NCBI RefSeq assembly: GCF_007280575.1 | Contig: NZ_VKJP01000001.1 | Location: forward strand, 1-64,000 | DNA from: Streptomyces benahoarensis | GTDB lineage: Bacteria; Actinomycetota; Actinomycetes; Streptomycetales; Streptomycetaceae | DNA length: 64,000 nt | Reading direction: 5' to 3' | Part shown: piece by piece, positions 60,399 to 64,000 of the stretch | How positions within the stretch are numbered: the stretch's first letter is position 1 | Layout: each line of letters starts with the position of its first letter | Program-made: the position numbers and the translations under genes | Notes under the pieces: model-generated | The model's database searches: none | Seen by the model: only the letters and a program-made list of their open reading frames with translations | What the model was told of the DNA's origin: nothing

Positions 60399-61619
60399 TC
60401 AGGAGAGGGGTGGTTGCCCGGCGGGATTGCGGTGGGGGGACCGGGGCAGACCGGCGAGGAACTCGTCGAGGTCGACAGTCCGGTGGCCGCTCACGCCCGG
60501 GCACTCCCAGCGCAGGTCCAGCCGGGCTGGCCGGACCGGGTCACGGAAGTAGACCGCTTCGATGCCGGGGCCGGTCCCCAGCGTCAGTACGGGGTTGGCC
60601 GTGAGTAGGTCCCGGACCTCTGGGGTGTCGCGTAGGACCCGCAGGATGAGCCGCTTCTCCCGGAAGTGGTTGTCGGGCAGGGCGACTTCGGGGTGCATCT
60701 TGCGCTTGAACTGGAAGATGCCCTTGCTCAGGAACGGCTCGCAGCCGGAGAGGTCGACCCGGGTCAGGCCGTGTTCGGCGGCCCACTGGAGTATCAGCAC
60801 GTACATTGCCATGTATGTGCCCGAGCGGTAGGGGGCCTCGCCGCCGGCCTCGACGCCGGCGAGCCGGAGGACCAGGGTCCGCCCCTCCAGTCGGCACAGC
60901 ATCCCCGCCACCCGTCGGCCCGACTCGCAGAGGAAGAACAGCACACCGCGCCGGAAGAGGCAGACGCGGGCTCTCTCCCGCTCCTCCGAGCGGGCCGCGT
61001 CGCGGTGCCGGCTCCACATGGTCGGCCGGTGCATGCTGTCGTAGAAGGCATCGAAGTCGGCGTCGGCGGCGGCCACTTCCAGGGTGCGGGAGCGGGACCG
61101 AATTACCCGGCTGTGCTGTTGTCGGGCTTTGCGCGAGAGCCGCTTGAGGACGTCCTGCGGGTTGGGGCCGACCGGTACGGACAGGTTGATCCGGAAGGGC
61201 AGCAGCAGACCGTGGCGCGGCGGCTGGCGCGGGACGTCGCGCCGCAGCATGCCGACCGTGAGGAGGTCCGCATCGCGGGCGGCACGGCCGCTGGCCAGTT
61301 CCGCCCAGGTGGTGCGGTGGTGGCTCTGGTCGGAGTCGGTACCACGGCGCTGTTCGAGGAAGGGGAGAACGTGTGTCAGGCCATGCTGCAGGCCGCCGTA
61401 GGCCAGGGTCGGGCCCCGGCCGGCCGGCCGGGACACGGTGACGGACGGCCGGGCCGCGGCGGCGGCCAGGCCATGTGCGCGCACGACGAGCGGATCGGCG
61501 CTGTTGTTCCAGGCGTACCGCCAGTTCGGGGGAATCAACCGTGCCTCACCACGCTCCGCAGAACGGGCGGTGGCCGTGGGACGGAACACGCGCCTGAGGC
61601 CAGGAGGCGCGGTCACCAA
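60399..61619 (-). CDS. GNAT/FemAB-like acyltransferase
   Basis: 406 aa. The C-terminal half has the acyl-CoA N-acyltransferase fold: SRKARQQHSRVIRSRSR, DAFYDSMHRPTMWSR (FYxxM), then GTYMAMYVLILQWAAEHG and DLSGCEPFLSKGIFQFKRK. These features are shared by GNAT_acetyltransf_6/BioF2-type and FemAB peptidoglycan-bridge enzymes. It may add an acyl or aminoacyl group to the peptide product. The frame starts at GTG 61619 without a clear ribosome-binding site, and a later start is possible. Confidence 0.8.
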   Translation of the reverse strand: MVTAPPGLRRVFRPTATARSAERGEARLIPPNWRYAWNNSADPLVVRAHGLAAAAARPSVTVSRPAGRGPTLAYGGLQHGLTHVLPFLEQRRGTDSDQSHHRTTWAELASGRAARDADLLTVGMLRRDVPRQPPRHGLLLPFRINLSVPVGPNPQDVLKRLSRKARQQHSRVIRSRSRTLEVAAADADFDAFYDSMHRPTMWSRHRDAARSEERERARVCLFRRGVLFFLCESGRRVAGMLCRLEGRTLVLRLAGVEAGGEAPYRSGTYMAMYVLILQWAAEHGLTRVDLSGCEPFLSKGIFQFKRKMHPEVALPDNHFREKRLILRVLRDTPEVRDLLTANPVLTLGTGPGIEAVYFRDPVRPARLDLRWECPGVSGHRTVDLDEFLAGLPRSPHRNPAGQPPLS

Positions 61620-61692
61620 GCGCCCGTGCGGCCCCGCGGTCCGTGGAACTCTGCGTCGTTCGGTGCATCGCTGTCAGCTCCAGGGTCGGCGG

Positions 61693-63054
61693 CTACGCGT
61701 GCGCGGCTGCGAGGACGGCCCGCGCGAGATCGTTGACGGTGTCGACGCGCGTGAGGTGTTCCTCGCGCAGCGCGGGAAGAAGTTCGTCGCTGTAGTACCC
61801 GGAGCCGTGCACCACGACCTCGGTGTCCGGGGCCAGCAGGCCCCGTTCCCGGGAGACGAGCACCCCGGTCAGCGCCTTGACCAGCGACCACTCGCGGATC
61901 AGCGTCGGGTCGGCGGTGATCGCGATGCCCGCGTTGGCGGCCAGCGCCCGCACCTGGTCGAACCGCTCCAGGCACTCCCGCCGGGAAACCACGATTCCGC
62001 CGCCACCGTGGTGGGCGACGATCTCGTTGATCTTCGCCCGGGTGGGCGGCTCCTTGGTGTAGAAGGTGGCGTCGATCACCTCCTTCGGGTTGTCCGTGAC
62101 GGCCGGGAACTCCGGGGCCGCGTCCTGGCGCCACACCCCGGCAGCCTCGTCGTGCTCGTAGTCCGGCACCTTCATACCGAGCAGGCTGGTCACCATGTCG
62201 GCCGTGGCGAGCTGCTGGACCAGGTAGAACCCGGGGTGCCGGGCAGGCGCGGTGCGTCCGGGCAGGCCCTCGGTGAGCAGCCGGTGCCCAAGGTGGTAGC
62301 CGAGCAGCCCGAAAGCGCTTGAGACGGAATGCACGTGCACGCGCGGAGCGGAGTCGGCGGTGATGGGCAGCAGCTCCGCCTCGGCGAAGGCGCGCGTGGC
62401 GTCGGCGATCCGGTAGTTGTCGAGGTCGAGGGTGTACCAGATGCGGAAGCCGGTGGTGTCCAGGATCTCGGCGGCGTGCCGTTCGACGACCTCGCTGCTG
62501 AGCAGCTTGACGTCGGCCGGCTGATCGACGCGGGCCAAGACCACCGGGTTGGCCGTGCGCAAGGTCTGGTCCCCGGCCAGCGCACAGTCGCGCAGCTTGC
62601 TGCGCGAGGCATCGGGGGCAAGCATCACGATGCGCAGCTCGTCGGGGGAGGCCAGTCCGGTTGCGTAGGCCCGGGCCACGGCGTCGCGCAAGGCCGTCCC
62701 CTTGTTGCCGGAGGTCGGTGTGAAGAGGAGCACCCGCTCGCCGGTACGGCGGATGTGGGCCGCCGCACGGGCGATCATGAGCAAGGAGGCCATGGTCTTG
62801 GTGGTCCTGGCGCCCGGGTTGCGCATGAGGTCGAGGATGTGAGTCCGCGACTCCACCTGGGTGAGCCCGATGTCGGTGACCTCGGTGAACGCCGCGAAGG
62901 CAGGGTGCTTCTCGGCGAGTTCCAGCGGGATCTCCGGCTCGGTGGCCCGCTCGGCTCCTACCTTCCGGGCAGCAGTCCGGACCTCTTCGAAGTAGCGGTC
63001 AAGCGCGTTGTGCACGACCTGGCCTGTGCTGGTAGCGCGGCCCGTTTCAGACAC
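61693..63054 (-). CDS. PLP fold-type-II-like enzyme of an uncharacterised family
   Basis: 453 aa. TPTSGNKGTALRDAVARA at about residue 110 looks like the substrate-carboxylate loop (SGNxG) of threonine synthase/cysteine synthase enzymes. A Lys in RTTKTMASLLM about 25 residues before it may be the PLP Schiff-base residue, and VVHGSGYYSDE near the C-terminus may be a phosphate-binding turn. It fits an actinobacterial family I recall as DUF6002, not verified. It could form or eliminate a beta-substituted amino acid for the NRPS. ATG 63054. Confidence 0.75.
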   Translation of the reverse strand: MSETGRATSTGQVVHNALDRYFEEVRTAARKVGAERATEPEIPLELAEKHPAFAAFTEVTDIGLTQVESRTHILDLMRNPGARTTKTMASLLMIARAAAHIRRTGERVLLFTPTSGNKGTALRDAVARAYATGLASPDELRIVMLAPDASRSKLRDCALAGDQTLRTANPVVLARVDQPADVKLLSSEVVERHAAEILDTTGFRIWYTLDLDNYRIADATRAFAEAELLPITADSAPRVHVHSVSSAFGLLGYHLGHRLLTEGLPGRTAPARHPGFYLVQQLATADMVTSLLGMKVPDYEHDEAAGVWRQDAAPEFPAVTDNPKEVIDATFYTKEPPTRAKINEIVAHHGGGGIVVSRRECLERFDQVRALAANAGIAITADPTLIREWSLVKALTGVLVSRERGLLAPDTEVVVHGSGYYSDELLPALREEHLTRVDTVNDLARAVLAAAHA

Positions 63055-63131
63055 GGCGGATCCACTCCTTTTGGAAGCTGTTGCATACCTGTATCGCTTA
63101 CATCGCTGGGTCGAAGGCCGGAGGTCGGAGG

Positions 63132-64000
63132 TCAGCAGCCGGAGGCGGTGATCTCCGCGATGAGGGCCTTCTCCACCGCCTGTGCGAGCCCTCGGACGGT
63201 CGGGGCGTCGAAGAGGGCATGGACATCGAGGTCCACGTCGAAGGTCTGGCGGACTCGGGAGACGATCTGCATGGCCTGCAGCGAGTTGCCGCCGAGGTCG
63301 AAAAAGGAGTCGTCGATGCCGATCTGCTCCCGCTCCAGGGCCTCCGACCAGATGTCGCAGATGGTCTCTTGTTGGGGGTTCTGCGGCGGGATGTGGTCGG
63401 CATCCGGGGCGAGAACGCCGTCCGGCCGGGGCAAAGCAGCACGGTCCACCTTGCCGTTCTCGTTGAGTGGCAGGGCGGTGATCGGGACAATCGTGCCGGG
63501 AACCATGTACGAGGGAAGTCGCTGCCCGGCGAAGTCGCGCAGAGCAGCTCGGTCGGGCAGGGCGCCGCCCGGCGCCGGGACCAGGTAGGCCGTCAACTGC
63601 CAGGTGCCCTCCCCCGACTGCCGGGCGACGGTCACGGCCTCCTGCACGTTCGGGTGGCCGGTGAGGACGGCGTCCACCTCGGCCGGCTCGACCCGGTGGC
63701 CGCGGATCTTCACCTGGCCGTCAATTCGCCCGACGAACTCCAGCTCGCCGGCGGCACCACGCCGAACCAGGTCACCGGTGCGGTACATCCGACTGCCCGG
63801 TGCACCGAACGGGTCCGGCAAGAAGCGCTCTGCCGTAAGGTCGGGCCGCCCGAGGTAGCCCCGGTTGACCCCGTTTCCAGCGATGTAGAACTCGCCCGGC
63901 TCACCGTCCGGGACCGGATCGAGATGCTCGTCCAGGACATGGCCGCGCACGCCCGGGATGGGCCGGCCGAGTGGCGGGCTGTCGGGCCACCGTTCCAGGC
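63132..64000 (-). CDS. Nonribosomal peptide synthetase, C-terminal A-PCP (partial)
   Basis: Runs off the right edge; only the last 288 codons are visible. Adenylation motifs A7 ([10 protein letters not shown]), A8 ([22 protein letters not shown]) and A10 ([14 protein letters not shown]) are present, then a carrier domain with [15 protein letters not shown] carrying the phosphopantetheine Ser. The specificity pocket lies outside the window. The protein ends about 40 residues after the carrier Ser with no thioesterase or reductase, so product release must use another protein. It heads the visible minus-strand gene group. Confidence 0.93.
   Translation of the reverse strand, partial: LERWPDSPPLGRPIPGVRGHVLDEHLDPVPDGEPGEFYIAGNGVNRGYLGRPDLTAERFLPDPFGAPGSRMYRTGDLVRRGAAGELEFVGRIDGQVKIRGHRVEPAEVDAVLTGHPNVQEAVTVARQSGEGTWQLTAYLVPAPGGALPDRAALRDFAGQRLPSYMVPGTIVPITALPLNENGKVDRAALPRPDGVLAPDADHIPPQNPQQETICDIWSEALEREQIGIDDSFFDLGGNSLQAMQIVSRVRQTFDVDLDVHALFDAPTVRGLAQAVEKALIAEITASGC

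Noticed and set aside
58553-63103. 13-bp inverted match (ATGTAAGCGATAC at 58553 and its complement at 63091)
   Set aside because: One copy is inside the asparagine synthetase coding end, and matches of this length are expected by chance in 64 kb.

Overview
The window is high-GC actinobacterial DNA and almost certainly comes from a Streptomyces or a close relative. Evidence: strong GC3 bias, many GTG starts, ATGA/GTGA stop-start overlaps inside operons, and family content typical of that genus (DUF4232 lipoproteins, MmyB-type XRE regulators, NRPS genes). No rRNA, tRNA or CRISPR array was seen. Seven places hold truncated genes, often two broken genes abutting. This looks like an accessory or arm-like region reshaped by deletion and transfer, not a conserved core.

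Layout. 1-4271: sbcC and sbcD, a DNA end-processing pair on the minus strand. 4272-6825: a scar with integrase, kinase-like, TPR-regulator and C39-like remnants around an intact APH-type phosphotransferase. 6826-9469: a conserved hypothetical and two phage-like cell-wall-active proteins that share a peptidoglycan-binding repeat. 10067-11446: a cytoplasmic protealysin-type M4 protease followed by an emfourin-like inhibitor. 11474-14279: a transposase scar, then a compact lasso-peptide locus of a 38-aa precursor, a one-piece RRE plus peptidase B protein, and an asparagine-synthetase-like cyclase. The precursor is an unusual one and I consider this locus the best novelty candidate. 14263-18219: membrane protein, histidine-kinase relic, Zn-alcohol dehydrogenase, HdeD-like protein.

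18289-25706 is a fatty acyl/amide catabolic regulon: thioesterase, APC permease, TetR repressor, enoyl-CoA hydratase, acyl-CoA ligase and YtcJ-type amidohydrolase. Four copies of one CGATCGAT-type operator lie at its four promoters. 26555-27394 is a secreted lyase-like protein. 28158-29477 holds three truncated genes.

29514-40070 is an uptake and catabolism block. An oligopeptide-type ABC operon (SBP-B-C-D-F, all with 4-bp overlaps) faces a LacI regulator with a perfect 18-bp palindrome between them. Next come an amidohydrolase, a TetR regulator and a FAD amine-oxidase-like enzyme, the last three linked by a GTCAA-N5-TTGAC operator found twice. 40168-43822 holds a DUF418-like membrane protein, an ECF sigma remnant and a LuxR-type two-component system.

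43925-50725 is a six-gene catabolic operon (BKACE, quinone reductase, TauD-like dioxygenase, MFS transporter, small hydrolase, acetoacetyl-CoA synthetase) behind an AraC regulator. BKACE releases acetoacetate and the synthetase would activate it, so the first and last genes make biochemical sense together. A divergent acyl-CoA ligase and a DUF4232 lipoprotein follow.

55077-64000 is the edge of a nonribosomal peptide cluster that runs out of the window. It contains the last A-PCP module without a thioesterase, a fold-type-II PLP-like protein, a GNAT/FemAB-like acyltransferase, asparagine synthetase, a DUF885-type metalloprotein, a split phosphonopyruvate/sulfopyruvate decarboxylase and an FMN reductase.
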